A DNA stretch of 35,962 bases, taken from contig JAFRUS010000097.1 in assembly GCA_017438745.1 (NCBI GenBank), forward strand, positions 1-35,962, read 5' to 3'. A program made the position numbers and the translations under genes. The DNA is from Oscillospiraceae bacterium. Its GTDB lineage: Bacteria > Bacillota > Clostridia > Oscillospirales > Ruminococcaceae. Positions 8,055 to 15,604 of the stretch are shown in pieces (position 1 is the stretch's first letter; each line of letters begins with the position of its first letter). Below the pieces are notes generated by a model that saw only the letters and a program-made list of their open reading frames with translations, searched no databases and was not told the origin of the DNA.

Positions 8055-8598
8055 GTGATTTCTGAAAATTCATATATCCTGACATGATACATACTCCGGC
8101 AGCGCCGCATTCAAGTACGGAATGTTCGTTTTCCTCATTTATTCCGCCTATTGCGAAGACCGGAATTTCAACATTTGAGATTATCTCTGTTAAAAACTTA
8201 AGTCCGCGCGGCGGAACACCTTTCTTGCAGTCGGTGGCAAAAATGTGACCGGCGATAAGAAAGTCTGCTCCTTTTTCTGCGGCAGTTACAGCTTCTTTCA
8301 CTGAGTGGACTGAAACTCCTGTACGGCAGAATTTTTCCGGAAGCTCGAGAAAATCACTGTACGAAAGCTGCAGGGCATCACATCCCACAGTCCTTGCAGC
8401 GTCTGCGTATTTGTTTATACAAAAATCTGTGCCGGTTTCGGCACAGATTTCTTTGATTTTACGGGCGAGTTCAGTGTATTCAGTTTCTGTAAGATCCTTT
8501 TCACGCAGTATGACCATTCCGGCGGTCTCGCATGCTTTCCTTACAGTCTCATAAAAGTCACCCCTGCACAGGAGTCTGTTTGTAACACATATTCTCAT
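8032..8598 (-). CDS. Thiamine phosphate synthase / TenI family protein
   Basis: This 188-residue TIM-barrel protein has the family blocks VILREKDLTE (about 29-38), GVSVHS (about 92) and FAIGGIN (about 146). The phosphate-loop region reads GHIFATDCKKGVPPRGL, closer to TenI (thiazole tautomerase) than to the usual ThiE GP-F-T-TK pattern. The Asp of the ThiE N-D pair is replaced (FCINKYAD). It may therefore be the tautomerase acting on the ThiG product, or a divergent synthase joining thiazole and pyrimidine. It lies three bases after thiH and ends the thi unit. Family is firm; choice between the two activities is not. Confidence 0.8.
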   Translation of the reverse strand: MRICVTNRLLCRGDFYETVRKACETAGMVILREKDLTETEYTELARKIKEICAETGTDFCINKYADAARTVGCDALQLSYSDFLELPEKFCRTGVSVHSVKEAVTAAEKGADFLIAGHIFATDCKKGVPPRGLKFLTEIISNVEIPVFAIGGINEENEHSVLECGAAGVCIMSGYMNFQKSLDRSIYV

Positions 8599-8601
8599 AG
8601 C

Positions 8602-9756
8602 TTATACCCTTACGTAGTCGTTGAATACCGGCTGGCATCCCATTGCTTTGATGGCGTCACGGACTTCGTCAACTGTTCTCGGATCAGAGATGATGAACTG
8701 TGCATCTCCCTTTTCCTCCTCACCTGAATGTCCGCCTATTCCGGTGCTTACTCCGGCAGATATCTTGGTAGCTGCAACGCCTATTACGTGATCCCTGAAT
8801 CCGGCACGTTCCCTTGTTGATATGGTCATGCTCGCAAACGGCATGAATATTCTGTAGGCACACATTACCTGGAAAAGCTGGCGTTCGTGTACGTCCTTCG
8901 GATTTATTTCGTCATGGTTGATAGTCGGTCGCAGACGCGGGCATGAGAATGCGATCTCGGCGTGCGGATATTTTTTCTGCAGGAGATATGCGTGTATTCC
9001 TGTTGCAAATGCGTCTTTTCTGAAGTCGGAAAGTCCGAGAAGTGCGGCAAATCCCACGCCTCTCATGCCGCCCATGATGGCTCTTTCCTGTGCATTGAAG
9101 CGGTACGGGAATATTCTCTTGTGTCCGGCAAGGTGAAGTGTCTCGTATCTGTCGCTGTCGTATGTCTCCTGAAATACGGTTACATAGTCAGCTCCGCATT
9201 CCTGCAGGTAGCGGTATTCATCCACATTGAGCGGATAAATTTCCAGTCCGATGACTCTGAAGTATTTCGAAGCTATCTTACACGCTTCGCCGATATATTT
9301 AACGTCAGACATTTTTCTGCTTTCGCCGGTGAGAATGAGGACTTCCTCCAGTCCCGTTTCAGCGATAAGCTTCATCTCGTGGTCGATCTCCTCAGGGGAG
9401 AGTTTTGCACGGTGTATTTTGTTCATGCAGTTGAACCCGCAGTAAATGCAGTGGTTCTCGCAGTAGTTTGCGATGTAGAGCGGTGTGAACATCATGACCG
9501 AGTTGCCGAAATGCTTTCTCGTTTCCTCTTTCGCGCGGGCTGCGATCTTTTCAAGATACGGTTCAGCAGCAGGGGAAAGAAGTGCAGCGAAATCAGCCGG
9601 ACTAAGTATTTCCTTTCTCAGCGCATTCGTTACGTCGGTTGCTTTGAAGCTTTCCGGGTCGTAGTCATTCATTGCCTTTATTACTCTGTCAGGAATATCG
9701 CTGTCGATGACTTCCATTCCTTCGAGATATTTCATGTGGTCTATTCTGTTTTCCAA
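8602..9756 (-). CDS. thiH: 2-iminoacetate synthase ThiH (tyrosine lyase)
   Basis: This 384-residue radical SAM enzyme has the cluster motif C99-x3-C103-x2-C106 (YCENHCIYCGFNC) after the N-terminal helical region usual for ThiH. It cleaves tyrosine to p-cresol and dehydroglycine, the glycine-derived unit of the thiazole ring; this oxygen-independent route fits an anaerobe. The start is TTG at 9756, nine bases after AAAGGA; an internal ATG at 9735 is less well placed. Its neighbours thiG and thiS complete thiazole assembly. C-terminal conserved blocks such as SFSCPRLRP and STRERAGFRD are intact. Confidence 0.95.
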   Translation of the reverse strand: MENRIDHMKYLEGMEVIDSDIPDRVIKAMNDYDPESFKATDVTNALRKEILSPADFAALLSPAAEPYLEKIAARAKEETRKHFGNSVMMFTPLYIANYCENHCIYCGFNCMNKIHRAKLSPEEIDHEMKLIAETGLEEVLILTGESRKMSDVKYIGEACKIASKYFRVIGLEIYPLNVDEYRYLQECGADYVTVFQETYDSDRYETLHLAGHKRIFPYRFNAQERAIMGGMRGVGFAALLGLSDFRKDAFATGIHAYLLQKKYPHAEIAFSCPRLRPTINHDEINPKDVHERQLFQVMCAYRIFMPFASMTISTRERAGFRDHVIGVAATKISAGVSTGIGGHSGEEEKGDAQFIISDPRTVDEVRDAIKAMGCQPVFNDYVRV

Positions 9757-9777
9757 ATTGATTTATCCTTTCCCTTA

Positions 9778-10548
9778 TCAGTCATGAAGAAATCCCGTAA
9801 GCGGACTTGATGCCTCACCGCGGTTTTCGAGTACGCGACCGGTTTTTGCGAGATATGCAAGGCGTCCGGCTTCGACTGCGAGTTTAAAGGCTTTTGCCAT
9901 AAGTGCAATATCACCGGCAGTTGCAATAGCTGTATTTGCCATTACTGCAGCGCATCCGAGTTCCATTGCCTCGCATGCCTGTGACGGTTTGCCTATGCCT
10001 GCATCGACGATCACAGGAAGATCAGTTTCTTCGATTATGATCTTTATGAAGTCCTTGGTGCAGAGTCCCTTGTTGCTTCCGATAGGTGCTGCAAGAGGCA
10101 TGATGGAAGCTGCACCGGCTGCTTCGAGTTTTCTTGCTGAAGCAAGATCCGGCATCATGTACGGCATTACGATGAAACCATCCTTTGCAAGTATTTCAGT
10201 AGCCTTTACAGTTTCCTCGTTGTCCGGAAGAAGATACTTTGAATCGCGTATGATCTCGATCTTTACGAAGTCGCCGCAGCCCATCTCTCTTGCAAGACGA
10301 GCTATTCGGACTGCTTCCTCCGCAGTTCTTGCACCGCTTGTGTTCGGAAGAAGTGTGATGCCCTCAGGGATGTAGTCGAGTATGTTCTCCTTGTCGCCGG
10401 TGTTGGCTCTTCTTACTGAAAGTGTTGCCATTTCCACACCACCGTTTTCCAGTACAGTCTTTGTATCGCGTACTGAAAACTTTCCTGAACCGAGTATGAA
10501 TCGTGAATTGAATTCATGTCCGCCTATAATAAGTTTGTCATTGTTCAT
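9778..10548 (-). CDS. thiG: Thiazole synthase ThiG
   Basis: This 256-residue TIM-barrel enzyme has the Schiff-base lysine K96 in DFVKIEII. It contains the family blocks [44 protein letters not shown] and [11 protein letters not shown]. It condenses DXP, dehydroglycine and ThiS thiocarboxylate into the thiazole phosphate. It lies 21 bases upstream of thiH and 170 bases after thiS; the hairpin-rich gap between thiS and thiG is unusual for this operon. Length and motifs are complete. Confidence 0.96.
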   Translation of the reverse strand: MNNDKLIIGGHEFNSRFILGSGKFSVRDTKTVLENGGVEMATLSVRRANTGDKENILDYIPEGITLLPNTSGARTAEEAVRIARLAREMGCGDFVKIEIIRDSKYLLPDNEETVKATEILAKDGFIVMPYMMPDLASARKLEAAGAASIMPLAAPIGSNKGLCTKDFIKIIIEETDLPVIVDAGIGKPSQACEAMELGCAAVMANTAIATAGDIALMAKAFKLAVEAGRLAYLAKTGRVLENRGEASSPLTGFLHD

Positions 10549-10601
10549 TTTTTCAAGTCCTTTGCTTTGATATTGTTGTCAGGGAAACACTGATTAAGTC
10601 A

Positions 10602-10681
10602 CAAATCCGGCGAAGCCGGATTTGCGAGGGGAGGGATAACATGGCTTTGCCCCTTACCCCTGCACATATTTATTAAGAAAT
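10602..10681. repeat. Hairpin-rich insertion between thiS and thiG
   Basis: The thiS-thiG gap holds two strong inverted repeats. One is a ten-base stem at 10602-10624 (CAAATCCGGC, loop GAA). The other pairs CACATATTT with AAATATGTG at about 10662-10685. A GGGG/CCCC pairing lies between them. There is no U-run on the minus strand, so it is not an obvious terminator. It may be a small intergenic repeat element or an RNA-processing/stability structure separating thiS from the rest of the message. Confidence 0.5.
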
Positions 10682-10718
10682 ATGTGTGTTCTTAGATACA
10701 CTGTAAAATCGAGTTGTA

Positions 10719-10919
10719 TCAGCCGCCGCCCATAAAAGTAACGATCTCCACAATGTCGCCTTCGCAGAGATTATGTGTTTCGTACTGATCCTTCGGGAGG
10801 ATCGCTTCGTTTATTTCAACAGCTATTCTTGCCGGTTTGTATCCGTTTGCAGCAAGGTATTCGCTTACCGTTGTCGGTTTATCGAGTGTCACGCTTTCAC
10901 CGTTTATCGTCAGTTTCAT
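10719..10919 (-). CDS. thiS: Sulfur carrier protein ThiS
   Basis: A 66-residue beta-grasp protein begins MKLTINGE and ends in Gly-Gly (TFMGGG), the C-terminus that is adenylated and converted to a thiocarboxylate to supply sulfur to ThiG. ATG 10919 is chosen over 10925 because AAAGGA is eight bases upstream of it and directly abuts the other. It is the first gene of the thi unit. No thiF adenylyltransferase is in the window, so it must be elsewhere or the function is supplied by another enzyme. Confidence 0.93.
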   Translation of the reverse strand: MKLTINGESVTLDKPTTVSEYLAANGYKPARIAVEINEAILPKDQYETHNLCEGDIVEIVTFMGGG

Positions 10920-10985
10920 TTTCATCTTCCTTTCAAAAATGCATTTTCCGCAGGTGTCAGTCGTTGTGATCCGTCGTCAAGAAGA

Positions 10986-11022
10986 CAGAAAAAGGGATGC
11001 ACCCGTGGTGGTGCACCCCTTT
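10986..11022 (-). terminator. Leader terminator (attenuator) of the thi operon
   Basis: On the minus strand, 13-base arms 11010-11022 and 10991-11003 pair completely (one G-U) around a six-base loop, followed by TTTTT. It lies about 30 bases after the predicted transcription start and 70 bases before thiS. There is no T-run on the plus strand. It must be conditionally opened or bypassed for thi expression, yet no TPP aptamer is recognisable. Confidence 0.75.
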
Positions 11023-11056
11023 GACGCTGCAAGATTAATGTTATTCAGTTGTTATT

Positions 11057-11085
11057 ATTTTAGCACATAAAAGCGCTGATGTCAA
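11057..11085 (-). promoter_or_regulatory. Promoter of the thi operon
   Basis: TTGACA (11080-11085) and TAAAAT (11057-11062) on the minus strand with a 17-base spacer, close to the vegetative consensus. It drives thiS, thiG, thiH and the ThiE/TenI gene through the terminator-containing leader. Confidence 0.8.
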
Positions 11086-11106
11086 TGGGCGAAAATGCCA
11101 TTCCTG

Positions 11107-11118
11107 AACGCGCGCGTT
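11107..11118. promoter_or_regulatory. GC-alternating palindrome 1
   Basis: AACGCGCGCGTT is a perfect 12-base palindrome immediately before repeat copy 1. Similar GCGCGC-core palindromes recur at 11262-11279 and 11294-11309, so it may be a distal site of the same DNA-binding protein. Confidence 0.4.
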
Positions 11119-11120
11119 GC

Positions 11121-11220
11121 AAGGAAGTCTTCACCCCTTCGGGCCGAAGACTGCTATAGAAAAAACGAGCTGCCGGTTTCGGCAGCCCGTTTTATGATCG
11201 CGCCGCAGGCGCATCATTTT
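11121..11220 (+). repeat. Composite three-hairpin repeat, copy 1
   Basis: First hairpin: AGTCTTC 11126-11132 with GAAGACT 11146-11152. Terminator hairpin: 11164-11191 (AACGAGCTGCCG arm, one A-C mismatch). Third hairpin: GCGCC/GGCGC 11200-11212. All three modules are present. Unlike most copies it lies upstream of a gene, in the divergent region between thiS and the AlbA-type gene, rather than at a gene end. Confidence 0.85.
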
Positions 11221-11223
11221 CTC

Positions 11224-11252
11224 TTGTGTTTTCTCTTTTTTAGTGCTATAAT
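11224..11252 (+). promoter_or_regulatory. Promoter of the AlbA-type gene
   Basis: TTGTGT (11224-11229) and TATAAT (11247-11252) with a 17-base spacer. The two GC palindromes follow directly downstream, between promoter and gene. Confidence 0.6.
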
Positions 11253-11261
11253 ATAATCATT

Positions 11262-11309
11262 CGAACGCGCGCGTGTTCGGCTCTTGCTAATATAATCGCG
11301 CGCGCGATT
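11262..11309. promoter_or_regulatory. Two GC-alternating palindromes downstream of the promoter
   Basis: CGAACGCGCGCGTGTTCG (11262-11279, one mismatched pair) and AATCGCGCGCGCGATT (11294-11309, perfect) are 32 bases apart start to start, between the -10 and the ribosome site. In a moderately AT-rich genome such CG runs are striking. The position fits repressor operators, probably autoregulatory for the downstream DNA-binding protein (inference). Confidence 0.5.
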
Positions 11310-11339
11310 GACCGCGTGTTTTATACAGGAGATGATTTA

Positions 11340-12980
11340 ATGAATATTGGTTTTAAAGAAGATCTGCGTACAGAATTCAAAAGTGATCTGAAACGACTTC
11401 CGGATAATGATCTTATAGATGCAGTTGTGGCATTTGCAAATACTGACGGTGGAGATCTTTATGTAGGCGTTGAAGATGACGGTGATATAACCGGACTTCA
11501 TAAAGCTCATAAAGATATTACCCAGCTTGCCGCTTTTATTGCAAATAAAACAGTTCCTCCGGTTTCTGTCTGTATTGAGATTGCTGATGACGACAGTTTC
11601 GTAAAAATATCTGTACCAAAAAGCAGAAGTATAGTCGCATCTTCTTCAGGAAAAATACAGCGCCGCAGAATAAAGGCTGACGGAACTCCGGAAAATGTAC
11701 CTATGTATCCTCACGAAATAGCATCGCGTCTTTCAGATTTGAGTCTTCTGGATTTTTCGGCTCAGAATGTGCCTGATTCATCATACGACGACCTTGATGA
11801 TCTGGAACGTGAACGCCTGAGAAATATCATCAGGAATTACCGCGGTGAAACATCTCTTCTCGAACTGGATAATGAATCTCTCGACAAGGCTCTTCGTCTG
11901 GCGACAATAAATGACGGAAAACTTATTCCTACCTACTGCGGTATGCTTCTTATAGGAAAAACAGAAAGCATAAAAAAATACATTCCGACTGCAGAAGCTG
12001 CTTTTCAGGAAATGAAAGGTACCAGTATTTCCGTAAACGAATCATTTACACTGCCGCTGCTTGCTGCTTTTGAAAAGATACAGAACTACATTGACGCACG
12101 TAATCCGGAAGAAGAAATAGAAGACGGTCTTTTCCGCATATCTGTTCCGGAGTATAATAAAAGAGCTTTCCGCGAAGCACTGGTAAATGCATTCTGCCAC
12201 CGTGATTACACGATGATGGGACGCATAAGGGTGCTTATCGACGACTACGGTCTTACAATAAGCAATCCCGGCGGTTTCATAGAAGGGGTCACACTCGACA
12301 ATCTGCTTGAAATTGATCCTCACGGAAGGAATACAGCTCTTGCAGATGCACTGAAACGAATAGGCCTTGCAGAACGTACCGGACGTGGTATTGATCGTAT
12401 TTACGAAGGTTCTCTCCTCTACGGAAAGCCGGTACCGGATTATTCAGCAACGACAGATGTTATGGTAAAACTGTTTATCCCGAAGGCACATCCGGACAGA
12501 TCATTTACTCTTCTTGTTTCGGAAGAACAGAAAAAGTCCGGCAGACCGATGGATATAGATTCTCTTCTTGTCCTGAATGAACTGAAAAACATAAGAAGTT
12601 CGACCGTAAAAAAATTGTCGGAAAAATTCCATATAAACAGAACCAAAACAAAAATGGTTCTTGAAAAGCTTACTTCTTCGGGACTTGTTGAAATGTCAGG
12701 TACAAAAGTAAGCAGTCGTTATTCGTTAAGAATATCTGATAATGTCCGCTCAAAGGTCATCAGAAACAATACCGTAATAAAGATCGCCGATAATATTAAG
12801 TGTTATGAGATCGTAATTAAATATGCTAGGAAAAACAACGGATGTATCACAAGGCGCGAAACATCTTCACTGCTGGGAATAAGCGAAGATCAGGCTTACA
12901 GGCTCCTCAGAAAAATGAGCAGCGAAGGAAAGTTAGAGCCTGCCGGCAAAGGTTCAAATTCGTACTATAGACTGTTATAA
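11340..12980 (+). CDS. Schlafen/AlbA-domain ATP-binding regulator
   Basis: The 546-residue protein has an N-terminal AlbA_2 (Schlafen-like) domain (about residues 5-120: TEFKSD, AVVAFANTDGGDLYVGVEDDG). A GHKL-type ATP-binding C-domain follows (about 270-400: REALVNAFCHRDY, ISNPGGF, ALKRIGLAERTGRGIDRI). The end carries two winged-helix segments (about 410-460 and 490-546). Such proteins are putative ATP-dependent transcription regulators. ATG 11340 is preferred over GTG 11316 because AGGAG precedes it. The last codons (AGA CTG TTA TAA) match the interior of the composite repeat, which thus supplies the stop codon. GC palindromes in its promoter suggest autoregulation. Confidence 0.82.
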   Translation: MNIGFKEDLRTEFKSDLKRLPDNDLIDAVVAFANTDGGDLYVGVEDDGDITGLHKAHKDITQLAAFIANKTVPPVSVCIEIADDDSFVKISVPKSRSIVASSSGKIQRRRIKADGTPENVPMYPHEIASRLSDLSLLDFSAQNVPDSSYDDLDDLERERLRNIIRNYRGETSLLELDNESLDKALRLATINDGKLIPTYCGMLLIGKTESIKKYIPTAEAAFQEMKGTSISVNESFTLPLLAAFEKIQNYIDARNPEEEIEDGLFRISVPEYNKRAFREALVNAFCHRDYTMMGRIRVLIDDYGLTISNPGGFIEGVTLDNLLEIDPHGRNTALADALKRIGLAERTGRGIDRIYEGSLLYGKPVPDYSATTDVMVKLFIPKAHPDRSFTLLVSEEQKKSGRPMDIDSLLVLNELKNIRSSTVKKLSEKFHINRTKTKMVLEKLTSSGLVEMSGTKVSSRYSLRISDNVRSKVIRNNTVIKIADNIKCYEIVIKYARKNNGCITRRETSSLLGISEDQAYRLLRKMSSEGKLEPAGKGSNSYYRLL

Positions 12981-13036
12981 AAAAACGAGCTGCCGGAAAA
13001 GGCAGCTCGTTTTATGTTTACACCGTAAGGTGCATC
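12969..13036 (+). repeat. Composite repeat, copy 2 (5'-truncated)
   Basis: The first hairpin is missing and the copy starts at AGACTGTTATA inside the end of the AlbA-type gene. The terminator stem AAAACGAGCTGCC/GGCAGCTCGTTTT (12982-13013) and a weak third hairpin CACC/GGTG (13021-13032) remain. It lies between convergent genes and can stop both. Confidence 0.8.
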
Positions 13037-13039
13037 ATA

Positions 13040-15436
13040 TTATCCCATTACAACTGTAATGTCGTTATTATCCTTAAGTGCAGAAGCTGCGATGAAGTCG
13101 CCTTCGGCCTTTGTGCCGTTGATGATAACTTCCTTTACGCCGCTCTGTACGTGAGCCTTGTTGTCAACTGTGATGTTCAGCCACTTGCCTCTGAAGAACT
13201 TCTTTATTTCGAAGCCGTCCCATGTTGACGGGATCGAAGGATTTACGTGGAGGCCGTCAGCGTCCGGACGCATACCGCAGATACCTTCAACGCATCCTAC
13301 CATAACTGTTGAAGCTGTACCTGTGAGCCAGTGTACATGTGAACGTCCTTCGTATGGTGAACGCTTTGATTCTGTGAACTGGCCGTGTGCGTAAGGTTCG
13401 ATTACACGGATCTCAGCCTTGTCGTTCATTGCAGCAGGTGAGCTGTTCATGAAGTACCTGAACGCTCTGTCACCGTGGCCGATGAGTGATTCAGCAAGGA
13501 TAGCCCATCCCTGTGGCTGTGAGAAGATACCGCCGTTTTCCTTTGTGTCCGCGTTGAAGATGTGCATGAGAGCACCCTTGAAGTGGTGGTCAGCATACGG
13601 TGGTTCGAGAAGCTTGATGCCGTAAGGAGTGCTGAGCTGTTCTTCAACGGTCTGCATTGACTTTTCAGCTCTTTCCTTTGATGAGAAGCCTGAAATGATA
13701 CCCCAGCTCTGCGGATTGAGCCACATGTTTGCTTCAGGGTCTTTCTTTGCACCAACGATTGTTCCGTCTTCACGGATACCTCTGATGAATCTGTCGTCGT
13801 CCCAGCACTTGTCGAGTGAAGCTGCGAGATCGGCCTGGATCTTGTCGAGGTACTTGATGTATTCAGCGTCGTTCTTTCTTTCAGCGTATCTTCTGAGAAC
13901 GTTGATAGCGTAGTAGAGCTGGAATGCAACGAATGTGCTTTCGCCCTTTGCACCGAGTCTTAAGCAGTCGTTCCAGTCAGCGTGGAGACCTGCAGGCATG
14001 CTGTGGTCGCCCATGTGATCCATTGAGAACTTGATAGCTCTCTTAAGGTGATCGTAAACTGTGTCTTCGCCGCCGTTTGCATATACGATAACTTCATCGA
14101 GGAATGCGATGTTTCCGCTTTCGCCGATGTACTTTTCAATTGTAGGGAAGAGCCAGAGTGCGTCGTCTGCTCTGTATGAAGGATGGCCTGTTGCCTTTAC
14201 GTATGAAGGATCATCAGGTGTGTCTTCGTGACCTGCGTTGTGGTCGAACTTAACGAGCGGGAGACCGCCACCGTTGTCAACCTGTGCTGAGATCATGAAG
14301 CGGATCTTTTCAGCAGCCATTTCAGGATCGAGGTGGATGATACCCTGAATATCCTGAACTGTATCTCTGTATCCGTAACCGTTTCTGAGACCGCAGTAGA
14401 TGAATGAAGCAGCTCTTGACCAGATGAATGTGATAAAGCACTGGTATGAGTTCCATACGTTGATCATGTTGTTGAACTCTTCGCTTGGTGTCTTTACCTG
14501 GAAGTTGTTGAGTTTTGCGTGCCAGTATTCCTTGAGTTCTGCTACTTCCTTGTCAGCGAGTGTTCTGTCGTTGTATCTGTCGATGATTGCAGATGCCTTT
14601 ACGTCGTCGTTCTGGCCGAGGATGTATGTGAGTGTAACAGACTGGCCTGGAGCGAGTGTGATGTCTGACTGGAGAGCACCGCATGAGTTTGAGTTGAAGT
14701 TCATTGTGCCGTCGCACTTGCCGTTTTCAACTGCTATAGGATTTGAATAAGTTCTGTATGAACCGATGAAGTTGTCGAAGTTACCGCAGTATCCTGTGAT
14801 ATCAGCACCGACCATGCCGAAGAAACGTTCCTTGTGGTTTGAACCTGTAGCGTCCTTCTTTTCGTTTTCGTTGAGGTGCTGGAGAATCTTGTTCTTTTCA
14901 AAACTTGTTCTTGAAATGAACAGTGAGTACTGAAGGTTTACCTGATCCTGTTCGTAGTTGTTTTCGTTTGTGAATTCAATGAAACCGAAAGCAGAAAGAT
15001 TTCTTGGCTTTGTGTCATTGTTTGTGATCTTTGTGTTCCATACTTCGTATGTCTTGCCGAGCGGAACGTAGTATGTTACTTCTGAAGCGATCTTTGCATA
15101 TTCAGATGAAATAACTGTGTAGGCAGTACCGTGAACCGTCTTTGTCTTGTATTCATCGAGAGACTTGCCTACAGGCTGCCATGAAGCTGACCAGTAGTCC
15201 TTTGCATCGTTGTCACGGATGTAGATGTATCTGCCCGGAAGAGCCATCATTGAGTTGAATCTGAAACGTGAGATTCTTCCGTTTGCGCCTGACTTAACGA
15301 AGCTGTATCCTGCTGCGTTGTTTGAGATGATAGCGCCGTATTCAGGTGAACCGAGATAGTTTACCCACGGAGCCGGAGTGTCTGGTCTTGTTATTACGTA
15401 TTCCTTGTTTTCAAGGTCAAAATAGCCGTAGTTCAT
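13040..15436 (-). CDS. GH94 phosphorylase, probably cellobiose phosphorylase
   Basis: This 798-residue enzyme covers the full GH94 length. It begins MNYGYFDLENKEYVITRPDT and has the catalytic region HADWNDCLRLG, where the second Asp of DWND is residue 490 by my count, the usual general acid. Also present are YGYRDTVQD (about 354), the glycine-rich HWLTGTAS (about 720) and the C-terminal jelly-roll region. Cellobiose phosphorylase splits cellobiose with phosphate into glucose 1-phosphate and glucose in the cytoplasm; no signal peptide is seen. Relatives act on cellodextrins or chitobiose, so substrate is probable rather than certain. The start ATG follows AAGGAGA. It has its own promoter and a structured leader, and codon choice suggests high expression. 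Confidence 0.88.
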   Translation of the reverse strand: MNYGYFDLENKEYVITRPDTPAPWVNYLGSPEYGAIISNNAAGYSFVKSGANGRISRFRFNSMMALPGRYIYIRDNDAKDYWSASWQPVGKSLDEYKTKTVHGTAYTVISSEYAKIASEVTYYVPLGKTYEVWNTKITNNDTKPRNLSAFGFIEFTNENNYEQDQVNLQYSLFISRTSFEKNKILQHLNENEKKDATGSNHKERFFGMVGADITGYCGNFDNFIGSYRTYSNPIAVENGKCDGTMNFNSNSCGALQSDITLAPGQSVTLTYILGQNDDVKASAIIDRYNDRTLADKEVAELKEYWHAKLNNFQVKTPSEEFNNMINVWNSYQCFITFIWSRAASFIYCGLRNGYGYRDTVQDIQGIIHLDPEMAAEKIRFMISAQVDNGGGLPLVKFDHNAGHEDTPDDPSYVKATGHPSYRADDALWLFPTIEKYIGESGNIAFLDEVIVYANGGEDTVYDHLKRAIKFSMDHMGDHSMPAGLHADWNDCLRLGAKGESTFVAFQLYYAINVLRRYAERKNDAEYIKYLDKIQADLAASLDKCWDDDRFIRGIREDGTIVGAKKDPEANMWLNPQSWGIISGFSSKERAEKSMQTVEEQLSTPYGIKLLEPPYADHHFKGALMHIFNADTKENGGIFSQPQGWAILAESLIGHGDRAFRYFMNSSPAAMNDKAEIRVIEPYAHGQFTESKRSPYEGRSHVHWLTGTASTVMVGCVEGICGMRPDADGLHVNPSIPSTWDGFEIKKFFRGKWLNITVDNKAHVQSGVKEVIINGTKAEGDFIAASALKDNNDITVVMG

Positions 15437-15492
15437 TGGATAGTTCTCCTTTTAAAAAATATAAATATAAAATAAAGAAAATGCCTATTTTA

Positions 15493-15535
15493 ACACTGGT
15501 CATATCAGTGTACCGTGCCTGGGCGAAGCCCTGCC
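15493..15535 (-). other. Structured leader of the GH94 gene
   Basis: The leader of about 115 bases contains two stems: GGGC/GCCC with a TTC loop (about 15519-15530) and ACACTG/CAGTGT (about 15495-15513). No U-run follows, so these are not terminators; message protection or a cis-regulatory fold are both possible. Confidence 0.4.
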
Positions 15536-15558
15536 GCTAAACAATATTTATAGTAACT

Positions 15559-15587
15559 ATAATATCATTTATACGGTATTTTTGCAA
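15559..15587 (-). promoter_or_regulatory. Promoter of the GH94 gene
   Basis: TTGCAA (15582-15587) and TATTAT (15559-15564) on the minus strand, 17 bases apart, about 120 bases upstream of the start codon. Confidence 0.6.
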
Positions 15588-15604
15588 TAGTAAAGTGAAA
15601 TATA

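Noticed and set aside
8962..9810. 282-codon plus-strand ORF
   Set aside because: Antisense shadow of thiH; Cys/Val/Phe-rich translation without motifs.
10926..11085. TPP riboswitch upstream of thiS
   Set aside because: None of the conserved THI-box blocks is present on either strand, and the leader before the terminator is only about 30 bases.
13447..13953. 168-codon minus-strand ORF inside GH94
   Set aside because: Alternative frame of the phosphorylase gene; Ser/Thr-rich, no motif or ribosome site.
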